This document shows, piece by piece, positions 33,682-40,281 of a stretch of 42,883 nucleotides of DNA (position 1 is its first letter; every line of letters begins with the position of its first letter). Location of the stretch: NCBI GenBank assembly GCA_964523015.1, contig CAZFXN010000021.1, positions 1 to 42,883 on the forward strand, read 5' to 3'. Under the pieces are notes generated by a model that did not search any database, was not told the DNA's origin, and saw only the letters and a program-made list of their open reading frames with translations. Position numbers and translations under genes: made by a program. This DNA is from JAWXBT01 sp964523015 (GTDB lineage: Bacteria > Bdellovibrionota_C > UBA2361 > J135).

Positions 33682-33780
33682 CTAATGATAATCTTCAATT
33701 GATACATCATATGCATCGCCATCTTTCCATCGAAAACAGATTCGATACTGAATGTTAATGCGAATACTGTATTCCTCTTT
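33682..33780 (-). pseudogene. higB: Remnant of HigB toxin (C-terminal third)
   Basis: Directly upstream of higA the minus strand reads KEEYSIRINIQYRICFRW, then KDGDAYDVSIEDYH and stop (TAG at 33682-33684). This is the conserved C-terminus of HigB toxins (RelE fold; usual end QYSIRINDQWRICFRW...DVEIVDYH). The N-terminal two thirds and the start codon are missing; the sequence is replaced by the 3' end of the brnA-like gene, whose stop lies at 33782-33784. It looks like a deletion or junction that killed the toxin and left the antitoxin. Confidence 0.8.
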
Positions 33781-33781
33781 T

Positions 33782-34096
33782 CTAAGCAGCCTTTTTCTTT
33801 CCTTTTGTCCTACCTAAATGGTGGTTTTGCTCCTGTCTAATCTCACGAGCTAGCATAATTTTAATCAAACTTTGATATGCAATATCTTGCTTATTTGCCA
33901 ATAATTTCAAAGCTTCAATCATGCTCTCAGGTAATCTTAAAGAGATAGCCTTCATCGTAGGTTTTAGGTTAGGAAACACAGCTCTTTCAGCAGCATCTAG
34001 ATCAAAATAATCAAGCGGTGAATGCGTAGACCAAAAATTACGCTCTTCATTTTCAGACTTAAATTTTGGAAGCTTCTTTTTTTTCATTTTGCTCAT
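33782..34096 (-). CDS. brnA: BrnA/CopG-type antitoxin
   Basis: 104 residues. Basic N-terminus, then LPKFKSENEERNFWSTHSPLDYFD, the block found in BrnA/CopG antitoxins that contacts the toxin, and a ribbon-helix-helix region (MKAISLRLPESMIEALKLLANKQDIAYQSLIKIMLAREI) for DNA binding. The Lys-rich tail ends at a TAG two bases from the higB remnant. Its ATG lies inside the 3' end of the toxin gene (38-base overlap), the usual toxin-first order of brnTA. It probably represses the operon through the palindrome at 34388-34406. Confidence 0.84.
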   Translation of the reverse strand: MSKMKKKKLPKFKSENEERNFWSTHSPLDYFDLDAAERAVFPNLKPTMKAISLRLPESMIEALKLLANKQDIAYQSLIKIMLAREIRQEQNHHLGRTKGKKKAA

Positions 34097-34379
34097 AAAA
34101 TACCTCTTCTTTTTGATTCATATCTCTAGCTGAAATCACCCTAAGGAGTTGACCTCTCATAGTGAAAATAATCATGAGTGCTCTTCCCTGATCGGTGCGT
34201 CCAAATGCAGCAAATCGCGATTCCTTTGAAGAGTGTTTTAAGTCGTCTAAAAGTACTAGCGGAATGTTAAAGAAAAGTTCTTCTGCTTCGCTTTCAGTAA
34301 CATTATGCTTGGCCTTGTTCTTAGATCGATTTCCATCATCCCAATCAAAACCGATAAAGTCAGGTAACTTTCTAGACAT
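34059..34379 (-). CDS. brnT: BrnT-type ribonuclease toxin
   Basis: 106 residues. Family blocks: FIGFDWDDGNRSKNKAKHNVTESEAEELFF, then LVLLDDLKHSSKESRFAAFGRTDQGRALMIIFTMRGQLLRVISARDMNQKE. This is the BrnT RelE-like RNase fold, with Arg and the C-terminal SARDM motif intact, so it may be active. The C-terminal extension (YEQNEKKEASKI) overlaps the antitoxin start. Transcription would start just upstream, at a 19-bp palindrome nine bases before the ATG. Confidence 0.9.
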   Translation of the reverse strand: MSRKLPDFIGFDWDDGNRSKNKAKHNVTESEAEELFFNIPLVLLDDLKHSSKESRFAAFGRTDQGRALMIIFTMRGQLLRVISARDMNQKEEVFYEQNEKKEASKI

Positions 34380-34387
34380 TCTCTATT

Positions 34388-34406
34388 GTATATTGTAACA
34401 ATATAC
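34388..34406. promoter_or_regulatory. 19-bp palindromic operator for brnTA
   Basis: A perfect 9-1-9 palindrome, arms GTATATTGT and ACAATATAC around a single A. It sits eight bases upstream of the brnT ATG, where an autoregulatory site of the BrnTA complex is expected. The arms also contain TATATT, which could be part of the promoter -10. Confidence 0.72.
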
Positions 34407-34911
34407 ATGTCAAGCAATATAAATTAGTCCAATAGCAGTTGTCAGAAAGATTGAGACAGAGATATTAGGGAGTAGCACCCCAAATCGCGATGAGTTGTAT
34501 ACCTAGTTATAGCTATGAACTGCAGATGCTGAGGCTTTAATTAAATGGCCTCTAAATGGTAAATTTAAGATTAGATCACCACAGGTAAAGAACTTAACGC
34601 TTTAACCCAGATATAGTTTGGAACTATTGGGCATTGAATTTGTTAAGGATTTGTAATTAAAGTAATTAAAGGAGAAGGGTAGGAACATCAATCCGTTTTT
34701 TGCAGGTAGCTGATTGTATGTATCAGTATCCAAGCGTTGAGCACGAGGCGCTAGGAGATCAGCGCTTTTCACCTAGAATATTTACCAATAAAGATTTCAG
34801 GGTATTAGACCGAAAGTATACATATTATGTACACATGAGGTTAATTAGTCGTTTGCGTTAGAGCGGAAGATATCTCCGCGCTTGCAGTAAAGTGGAAGGT
34901 GCAAATTAGAT
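34407..34911. other. Intergenic region between the toxin-antitoxin and NO-signalling islands
   Basis: About 500 bases without a recognised gene. A frame at 34718-34861 could encode a 47-residue peptide (MYQYPSVEHEALGDQRFSPR...) but has no family match and only a distant AGG as ribosome-binding site. A small stem (GGCGCT/AGCGCT, about 34748-34767) precedes four Ts and could be a weak terminator. An AAAGGAG at about 34669 has no start codon after it. Possibly the site where the more GC-rich island joins. Confidence 0.45.
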
Positions 34912-36096
34912 ATGGGACAAATAATTAGATCGAAAATACTCTTTGTCGACGATGAACCAAGTATTCTTGAGGCCTTTAAAAGACAGCTCCGTGGCAACTT
35001 TGATATTCATATCGCTACGAGCGGCAAAATCGGAACGACAATGCTCAAAAAGCACGCTCAATTTGCGGTTGTCGTTTCCGACATGCGCATGCCCGAAATG
35101 GATGGAGTCGAATTTCTCAATAAAGTTAAACAATCGGCGCCTGACGCCGTAAGGATCATGCTCACAGGAAACGCCGATCAAGAAAGTGCTGTTAGGGCAG
35201 TTAATGAAGGAAACATTTTTAGATTCCTTAACAAGCCCTGCTCCACAGACGACCTAATGAATGTGCTCAACGATGCTGTTCGTCAGCATCAGTTAATAGT
35301 TGCGGAAAAAGAACTTTTACAAAACACGTTGAGCGGAAGCGTAAAACTCCTTACCGAGATATTGTCATTCTCAGATCCCGATTCATTCGGACAATCATTA
35401 AAGCTTAGACAGCTAGTGCAAAAAGTGGTTCCCACACTGCGACTATCCAATTCGTGGGAGATTGAGCTTGCAGCTATGCTCTCAAATATCGGCGCAGTTA
35501 CTATACCATCGACAGTAAATGCGAAACTTCGAAGAGGCGTTGTACTATCTTTGCAAGAGCAGGAATTAATAGACAAAGTGCCGATGATAGGTCAATCACT
35601 CTTGGCAAATATTCCACGTCTGGAAGGTGTCGGAGGAATTGTTCTCTATCAAAACAAGCATTTCGGTGGATCAGGGAGTCCCTCTGACGAAGTAAAAGGC
35701 AAAGAAATCCCTTTAGGTGCACGGATTATAAAAATCTTGAAAGATTTTATTCTCCTTCAAGCGGAAGGATCGTCAGACACTGCGATAATAGAAAAGATGG
35801 CTAGACGAAAGGGATGGTACGATCCCGATATTCTCGCTTCTATTAGCGGCCTATTTGGCGAGTCGGTAAATTTCTCTATTGAAAAACTCGAAACAAAAAT
35901 CTTTCAAATCAAACCAAATCAACTATTTCTCGGCCAAACACTTTTGTCCAACGTTGAAACCAAGGACGGCATTTTGCTAATTACCGCAGGCTCTGTCGTC
36001 ACAGAAACGCTACTTGAGCGACTAATGAATTACTCTAAATTTGCAGGAATTAAAGAACCGATTCAGGTTGATTGTTTAATTCCTACTAAAAAGTGA
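34912..36096 (+). CDS. Response regulator with degenerate HD-GYP output domain (HnoD-like)
   Basis: 394 residues. REC domain with phospho-acceptor Asp57 (VVVSDMRMPEMDG), Thr (LTGNAD) and Lys (FLNKPC). The output domain aligns with HD-GYP phosphodiesterases, but the catalytic pair is gone: the AALLHDIGKIGIP block of active enzymes is AAMLSNIGAVTIP here (HD to SN), and GYP is GSP (KHFGGSGSPSDE). A further C-terminal domain of about 70 residues follows. Such degenerate HD-GYP regulators occur in H-NOX signalling, where HnoD of Shewanella tunes a c-di-GMP phosphodiesterase. An H-NOX/kinase operon lies 0.7 kb away on the other strand, supporting that role. Base composition is more GC-rich than the flanks. 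Confidence 0.85.
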   Translation: MGQIIRSKILFVDDEPSILEAFKRQLRGNFDIHIATSGKIGTTMLKKHAQFAVVVSDMRMPEMDGVEFLNKVKQSAPDAVRIMLTGNADQESAVRAVNEGNIFRFLNKPCSTDDLMNVLNDAVRQHQLIVAEKELLQNTLSGSVKLLTEILSFSDPDSFGQSLKLRQLVQKVVPTLRLSNSWEIELAAMLSNIGAVTIPSTVNAKLRRGVVLSLQEQELIDKVPMIGQSLLANIPRLEGVGGIVLYQNKHFGGSGSPSDEVKGKEIPLGARIIKILKDFILLQAEGSSDTAIIEKMARRKGWYDPDILASISGLFGESVNFSIEKLETKIFQIKPNQLFLGQTLLSNVETKDGILLITAGSVVTETLLERLMNYSKFAGIKEPIQVDCLIPTKK

Positions 36097-36115
36097 ATGA
36101 ACCTAGGAGCGCACT

Positions 36116-36706
36116 ATGATTCAAAGAGTACTGCTTGTCGACGATGACCAAGATCTCATTGACGGACTGAGACGGGTGCTCCGTAAAGAGCCATATGAAA
36201 TCTCCCATGCCAATTCAGCTCAGCAAGCATTGGATCTAATGCAAACGGTGCCATTTGATGTGATCGTCACCGATGAACAGATGCCCGGCATGTTAGGTAC
36301 TGAGCTACTTCGTACCGTTAGAGAACGTCATCCTAGAACCATGACAATCATGCTTACTGGTAAAGCAAGCCTGGAAGTTGCACTACAAGCTATTAACGAA
36401 GGTGAGACATATCGCCTCTTGACAAAACCGTGCAACGAAGTTGAACTATTCCTCGCTATTCGAGAGGCGCTTCAGCAAAGAGAGTTGATTTCTCAAAGTC
36501 GAAAATTGATTGACGCGATGCGACTTCAGGCGAAATACATCGATGCACTCGAAAGTGAAACCCCAGGTATAACCAAGATCGTTAGAGATGACTCAGGGGC
36601 AATAATCATGCGTAACGATCTGAGCATAGACGATGCTATTCGCCAAGTTACAGAGGAGCTAGACAAGGCTGAGCAGCGATTTTCGAAATCTAAAAAGCTT
36701 AGTTAA
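36116..36706 (+). CDS. Response regulator, REC domain with short helical tail
   Basis: 196 residues. REC with acidic pocket DDD (9-11), Asp53 (VIVTDEQMPG), Thr (LTGKAS) and Lys (LLTKPC), so fully phosphorylatable. After about residue 120 comes a helical tail (AIREALQQRELISQSRKLIDAMRLQ) and a short C-terminus without DNA-binding or enzyme motifs. It begins 19 bases after the degenerate HD-GYP regulator, with GGAG before the ATG, so they form one unit. It is probably a phosphate sink or protein-interaction regulator for the H-NOX-associated kinase. Confidence 0.85.
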   Translation: MIQRVLLVDDDQDLIDGLRRVLRKEPYEISHANSAQQALDLMQTVPFDVIVTDEQMPGMLGTELLRTVRERHPRTMTIMLTGKASLEVALQAINEGETYRLLTKPCNEVELFLAIREALQQRELISQSRKLIDAMRLQAKYIDALESETPGITKIVRDDSGAIIMRNDLSIDDAIRQVTEELDKAEQRFSKSKKLS

Positions 36707-36714
36707 ACATTACT

Positions 36715-36738
36715 CCGAGATACTGACCGAGATACTGA
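36715..36738. repeat. 12-bp tandem duplication after the REC gene
   Basis: CCGAGATACTGA occurs contiguously at 36715-36726 and 36727-36738, eight bases beyond the stop of the REC gene. Confidence 0.82.
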
Positions 36739-36811
36739 CAGGATGTTTACTCCTCTCACAATTTCTTTAGAAAAAATATCGGGCGAACGAGCGAAATTTG
36801 CAGCTGAATTA

Positions 36812-37969
36812 TCAATCACGATTTCGAAGCTTTTTATATACTGCGGTTAGTTCAGTAATGTTCTCTAAGTGTTCATGGTTGGCGGAATCTGTGGGCAGTG
36901 CCAATTCCTCAGCGGCCTGGATGGCCGCTAGGATTGAAAACTCGGGTGCTTTGACGGCATCTAGTTCATGATGATGAGAAGCGGCTTGAACTATGGTGTT
37001 AGGCAGTCCCCATAGACCCAATAAGTACCCACCCACACGGGCATGAGTTGTACCAAACAATTCAACCTCCTTGTTGATGGCTTCCTTTGTATCATCGCCA
37101 AGCGCAACAACTTGATTGTACTTTTCGGGTGCATAAAGAGCTAAGATTAGCCGTCCGATATCGCACAATAGACCAGTGCTTGAGCACATTTCAGCACTCG
37201 AAGTATTGAGTTCATCTAATAGCGCGATACGCTGAGCGAAATTTCCTATTGAGATACTATGTTGATTGAGCATAGTTAGATTTAAATCACCAAGATCGCA
37301 GGAATCGGAGCGCGAAAAAATCTTATGAGAGCACACCAAAGTTCGTAGAAGTTCTACTCCAAGTATTCTGACTGCTTCACGAACATTGATTACTTCTTGC
37401 TTGGGAGCAAAGAACGCGGAATTAACAAGCTGCAAGACTTTAGCTGCCATGCTCATATCACAAGATATGGCTGCAATTATTTTCTCAATTGCTGGTTTTT
37501 TGCTTTCAATTTCTTTCTGTACTGCATCATATAGATCTGATTGCGCGGGCAACGTAAAGAGTTGTGATATAAATTCTTCTAGGGCATCGTTCTTCATCAA
37601 TTGTCGCAGTTGTGATGCCCGTTCAATGGTTATCTTTAATAGTTCTGCATCACAAGGCTTTGCGAGGTACTGATGGGTGCTTCCGATAACCTTCATGATG
37701 GTGGGGAGTTCGGCCTGTCCAGACAAAATGATTCGCACACTTTTCGGGCAGATTACTTTGATCTGAGAAAGAAGCTCTGCTCCATCCATCTCAGGCATGC
37801 GCATGTCCACAACTACGACACTAAAGCATGTTTTTCCCATGGCTTCCAGCGCCAGCTTCCCGCTAGAAACAAACGTCATCTCCCATTCATCCAGTTTTGG
37901 ACGCAGCATGCGTTGCAGTCCCTGTAACAGGTTTGGGTCATCGTCTACAAACAGTATAGTTTCATGCAT
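36812..37969 (-). CDS. Response regulator with HDOD output domain
   Basis: 385 residues. REC with Asp55 (VVVVDMRMPEMDG), Ser (LSGQAE) and Lys (YLAKPC). From about residue 135 an HDOD domain: FTLPAQSDLYDAVQKE, AKVLQLVNSAFFAPKQEVINVREAVRILGVELLR, GLLCDIGRLILALYAPEKY and ASHHHEL. HDOD lacks the metal pair of true HD hydrolases and acts as a signalling or scaffold module. It follows the histidine kinase gene by nine bases and so is the likely cognate output of the NO-sensing operon. It is convergent with the REC gene on the plus strand. Confidence 0.9.
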   Translation of the reverse strand: MHETILFVDDDPNLLQGLQRMLRPKLDEWEMTFVSSGKLALEAMGKTCFSVVVVDMRMPEMDGAELLSQIKVICPKSVRIILSGQAELPTIMKVIGSTHQYLAKPCDAELLKITIERASQLRQLMKNDALEEFISQLFTLPAQSDLYDAVQKEIESKKPAIEKIIAAISCDMSMAAKVLQLVNSAFFAPKQEVINVREAVRILGVELLRTLVCSHKIFSRSDSCDLGDLNLTMLNQHSISIGNFAQRIALLDELNTSSAEMCSSTGLLCDIGRLILALYAPEKYNQVVALGDDTKEAINKEVELFGTTHARVGGYLLGLWGLPNTIVQAASHHHELDAVKAPEFSILAAIQAAEELALPTDSANHEHLENITELTAVYKKLRNRD

Positions 37970-37978
37970 ATAAGTGTC

Positions 37979-39340
37979 TCAGATTATGGAGTGTTGTTCT
38001 GCGCCTTCGGGATCCGAACTTGCCAGAATAGTCTCTCTAAAAGGTAGGCAAATTATAAAAGTGGTTCCCTTACCTACTTCCGAGTCGAACTCAATGGTAC
38101 CACCATGTTTGTTAACAATGATGGACCGCGCAATTGCCAATCCTTGGCCGGTCCCTTTTCCCACTTCCTTTGTCGTAAAGAAAGGGTTGAAGATTTTATC
38201 GGTGATCTCCTGCGGTATACCGGCTCCATTGTCTTGCAATCGGATTTCAACATGATCGCTCACATTATTGGTGCTAACCGAAATTCGCCCCTTCGGTGAA
38301 CCACGAGCCTTATTTGCTTCGGCAATGGCATGAGCTGAGTTAACAACCAGATTAAGAATGACCTGATTAAATTCCCCTGGCAGACATGGAATCAGGGGCA
38401 ATGTTCTGTCGAACCTAGTTTCGACTTCAGCGACATATTTCCATTCGTTGGTGCTTACTATAATCGTACTTTCTATTGCTTTATTAATATCGATATGTTG
38501 CTTTTCTGTTGAACCTGGATGAGAGAATTCTTTCATCGCCCGTACAAGGCGAGTAACCCGCTCAATACCATCCAGTGATTGTTGAATTGCTTTGGGGATC
38601 TCTTCGCAGAGATATGAAGTGTCGACTCTGTCTGCGGCTTCAATCAGTTGCTTCACTATTACCGAACTATCTTCTCCCTTTTTGGAGACCTCAATTAACT
38701 GACGGCATCCATCAAGCACCTCTTTTAAATTGACAAATTCGTCTTTTAAAAATCGAGTATTATCGCCAATAAATTGAATGGGCGTATTGATCTCATGTGC
38801 AATACCTGCAGCCAATTGCCCAATTGACTGGAGCTTTTGGGCCTGCAGTAACTGCATTTCCAGTTCCTTGCGAATCGAAATATCAAAGACTAGACAAATT
38901 ACTCCACCAAAGTCATCGTTTCCATCCTCAATTGAAGTTAGGGAAAAGTAGATCGGAATGCTTTTGCCATCGCTCTTGCGGTGGAGTACACTCTCTTTCT
39001 CTAATTTCCCGGCGATTTCCCCGGCGATCTTTCCCGCCGTAATCTCTATAATCTCCGGCAGCGGTAAGACCTCTCCCATAGGCTTTCCGTGCATCTCGCC
39101 CAGCGTATACCCAAGCAGACTCACCGCTGACACATTTGTCTTACTCACCCGTAAGTCTGGGCCAGTAACAATGACAGCGGCCGTCATAGTCTGCAGGATT
39201 CTGTCGAGATCTTGGTTTGCTTTCCTTAAGTCCATCTGCTCTAAGTACAATTCACGGGTCTGATCCTCAACCATATTGGCAAGGATGGAGTTCTTCTTTT
39301 TTTCGCGTTCAAGCTGTTTTTCGAAAGTTAACTTGTCCAT
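37979..39340 (-). CDS. PAS-domain sensor histidine kinase of the H-NOX operon
   Basis: 453 residues, soluble (no membrane helix). An N-terminal coiled coil (FEKQLEREKKKNSILANMVEDQTRELYLEQ, about 5-60) is followed by PAS (ILQTMTAAVIVTGPDLRVSKTN to about 165), HisKA (QSIGQLAAGIAHEINTPIQFIGDN, His present) and HATPase (NLVVNSAHAIAEA, LQDNGAGIPQEI, GTGQGLAIARSI). The H-NOX gene lies immediately upstream, the usual arrangement when H-NOX binds NO and inhibits its kinase (HnoK-like). The ATG at 39340 is embedded in the last unit of an 11-bp repeat, whose units resemble its own start region (ACATGGACAAG), so initiation may be influenced by repeat number. Confidence 0.91.
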   Translation of the reverse strand: MDKLTFEKQLEREKKKNSILANMVEDQTRELYLEQMDLRKANQDLDRILQTMTAAVIVTGPDLRVSKTNVSAVSLLGYTLGEMHGKPMGEVLPLPEIIEITAGKIAGEIAGKLEKESVLHRKSDGKSIPIYFSLTSIEDGNDDFGGVICLVFDISIRKELEMQLLQAQKLQSIGQLAAGIAHEINTPIQFIGDNTRFLKDEFVNLKEVLDGCRQLIEVSKKGEDSSVIVKQLIEAADRVDTSYLCEEIPKAIQQSLDGIERVTRLVRAMKEFSHPGSTEKQHIDINKAIESTIIVSTNEWKYVAEVETRFDRTLPLIPCLPGEFNQVILNLVVNSAHAIAEANKARGSPKGRISVSTNNVSDHVEIRLQDNGAGIPQEITDKIFNPFFTTKEVGKGTGQGLAIARSIIVNKHGGTIEFDSEVGKGTTFIICLPFRETILASSDPEGAEQHSII

Positions 39341-39404
39341 GTCTTCTCTATGTCTTCTCTATGTCTTCTCTATGTCTTGTCCATGTCTTGTCCATGTCTT
39401 AGTC
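39339..39404. repeat. 11-bp tandem repeat, six units, between the H-NOX stop and the kinase start
   Basis: Plus-strand units: ATGTCTTCTCT three times, ATGTCTTGTCC twice, then ATGTCTTAGTC. The H-NOX stop is in the last unit and the kinase ATG is at the first. On the minus strand some units contain ATGGACAAG, copying the kinase start. The period is not a multiple of three. Confidence 0.92.
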
Positions 39405-39950
39405 AAAGGTTAGTTCAAACTCGCACATCTCGGAACCACTTTCTTCTGAGATCACTTTTCTGGTATATGCAATTGGCACCTTAAAATATTCCGAAACGCC
39501 ATCCAGTAGTCCTTCTACAAAGTCGTAGAGCTTTCGTTTCGACTTATAGATCATGACGAGCTTATTGGGTGCTGGGTCGAGGTAAGAAAAATCCGGCGGG
39601 GTTGCATCTCTATAGATTTTCTTTACTTCAACGTGAATTATATCGTGTAGTGTCAGTAGGAATGTCTTGGGATGAGCATGATTGTCGACGTACCGTGGCA
39701 TTTTTGAAACAAGCATAGGCAAACAGAACTTTCCAAATGCGTGAATTGCTTTATCAAGTGGAACATTTAACTTTTCAGCCACTTTAACAACAATGGTGAA
39801 AAAATCCGAGTCGGGATATGTTCCCGGCCCAACAAACGGCTCTTTCGTTATAAGGTCTGAGTGTATCGCTTCATACACTTCTTCAAAAACCTCTGTACCC
39901 CAGTTCTCCACTACAAACTCTTCAAACAGATTGAATATTTCGCCCTTCAT
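39399..39950 (-). CDS. hnoX: H-NOX heme-nitric oxide sensor
   Basis: 183 residues, the full length of a stand-alone H-NOX. Starts MKGEIFNLFEEFVVENWG; GTYPDSDFF and AFGKFCLPMLVSKMP are family blocks. The proximal heme ligand is His106 in DIIHVEVKKIY. The heme-propionate motif YxSxR is YKSKR (135-139). At the position of the O2-stabilising Tyr140 of Thermoanaerobacter H-NOX (five residues after the motif Arg) this protein has Phe144, so selective NO binding rather than O2 binding is predicted. It heads an operon with a PAS kinase and a REC-HDOD regulator. GGAG lies upstream of the ATG. Known role of relatives: NO control of biofilm or c-di-GMP signalling. Confidence 0.93.
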   Translation of the reverse strand: MKGEIFNLFEEFVVENWGTEVFEEVYEAIHSDLITKEPFVGPGTYPDSDFFTIVVKVAEKLNVPLDKAIHAFGKFCLPMLVSKMPRYVDNHAHPKTFLLTLHDIIHVEVKKIYRDATPPDFSYLDPAPNKLVMIYKSKRKLYDFVEGLLDGVSEYFKVPIAYTRKVISEESGSEMCEFELTFD

Positions 39951-39959
39951 GACTCTCCG

Positions 39960-40064
39960 TCAAAAAATTACCATAGTTACCCCGTCTGCTCCGCGCTCTA
40001 CATTCAAAATCCCTGGATGTTCTCGCTCTAGATAGTTAATAACAAGAGGATTGCATAGGTTCAG
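39960..40064 (-). pseudogene. Possible C-terminal gene fragment upstream of H-NOX
   Basis: On the minus strand a 34-codon frame reads LNLCNPLVINYLEREHPGIL then NVERGADGVTMVIF and stop. It has protein-like composition but no start codon (TGA just before), and ends ten bases before the H-NOX ATG. It looks like the tail of a gene brought along or cut off with the island. I cannot name the family; chance is possible. Confidence 0.3.
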
Positions 40065-40281
40065 TCATAATTATCGATTCTTTTTTACAAAGACTTGAGG
40101 CATTCTAAAAAGTTAACTTTACAGACACTTTACAGACACGTAGATTCCGCACTAGTGACCGACACTTTTTTTCAACTATAGCCTAAGTCTATAAAAACAC
40201 TTAAAAATCAGGATTAAGCTCTTTATTGAAATACAGCTGGTTATAACTCAGTGCGATTTGGGGTAATTTCCTCGATTGATG
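40065..40281. other. Intergenic gap between hybrid kinase end and H-NOX fragment, with 11-bp duplication
   Basis: AT-rich, no gene seen. ACTTTACAGAC occurs contiguously at 40116-40126 and 40127-40137. Together with 39951-40064 it makes a 330-base stretch between the H-NOX gene and the stop of the hybrid kinase; the H-NOX promoter (minus strand) is presumably in it. Confidence 0.55.

Noticed and set aside
34718..34861. Possible 47-residue peptide upstream of the NO island
   Set aside because: No family match and no well-spaced ribosome-binding site; left as a note in the intergenic entry.
38797..39402. Plus-strand frames opposite the H-NOX kinase
   Set aside because: They are shadows of a well-supported histidine kinase on the minus strand.
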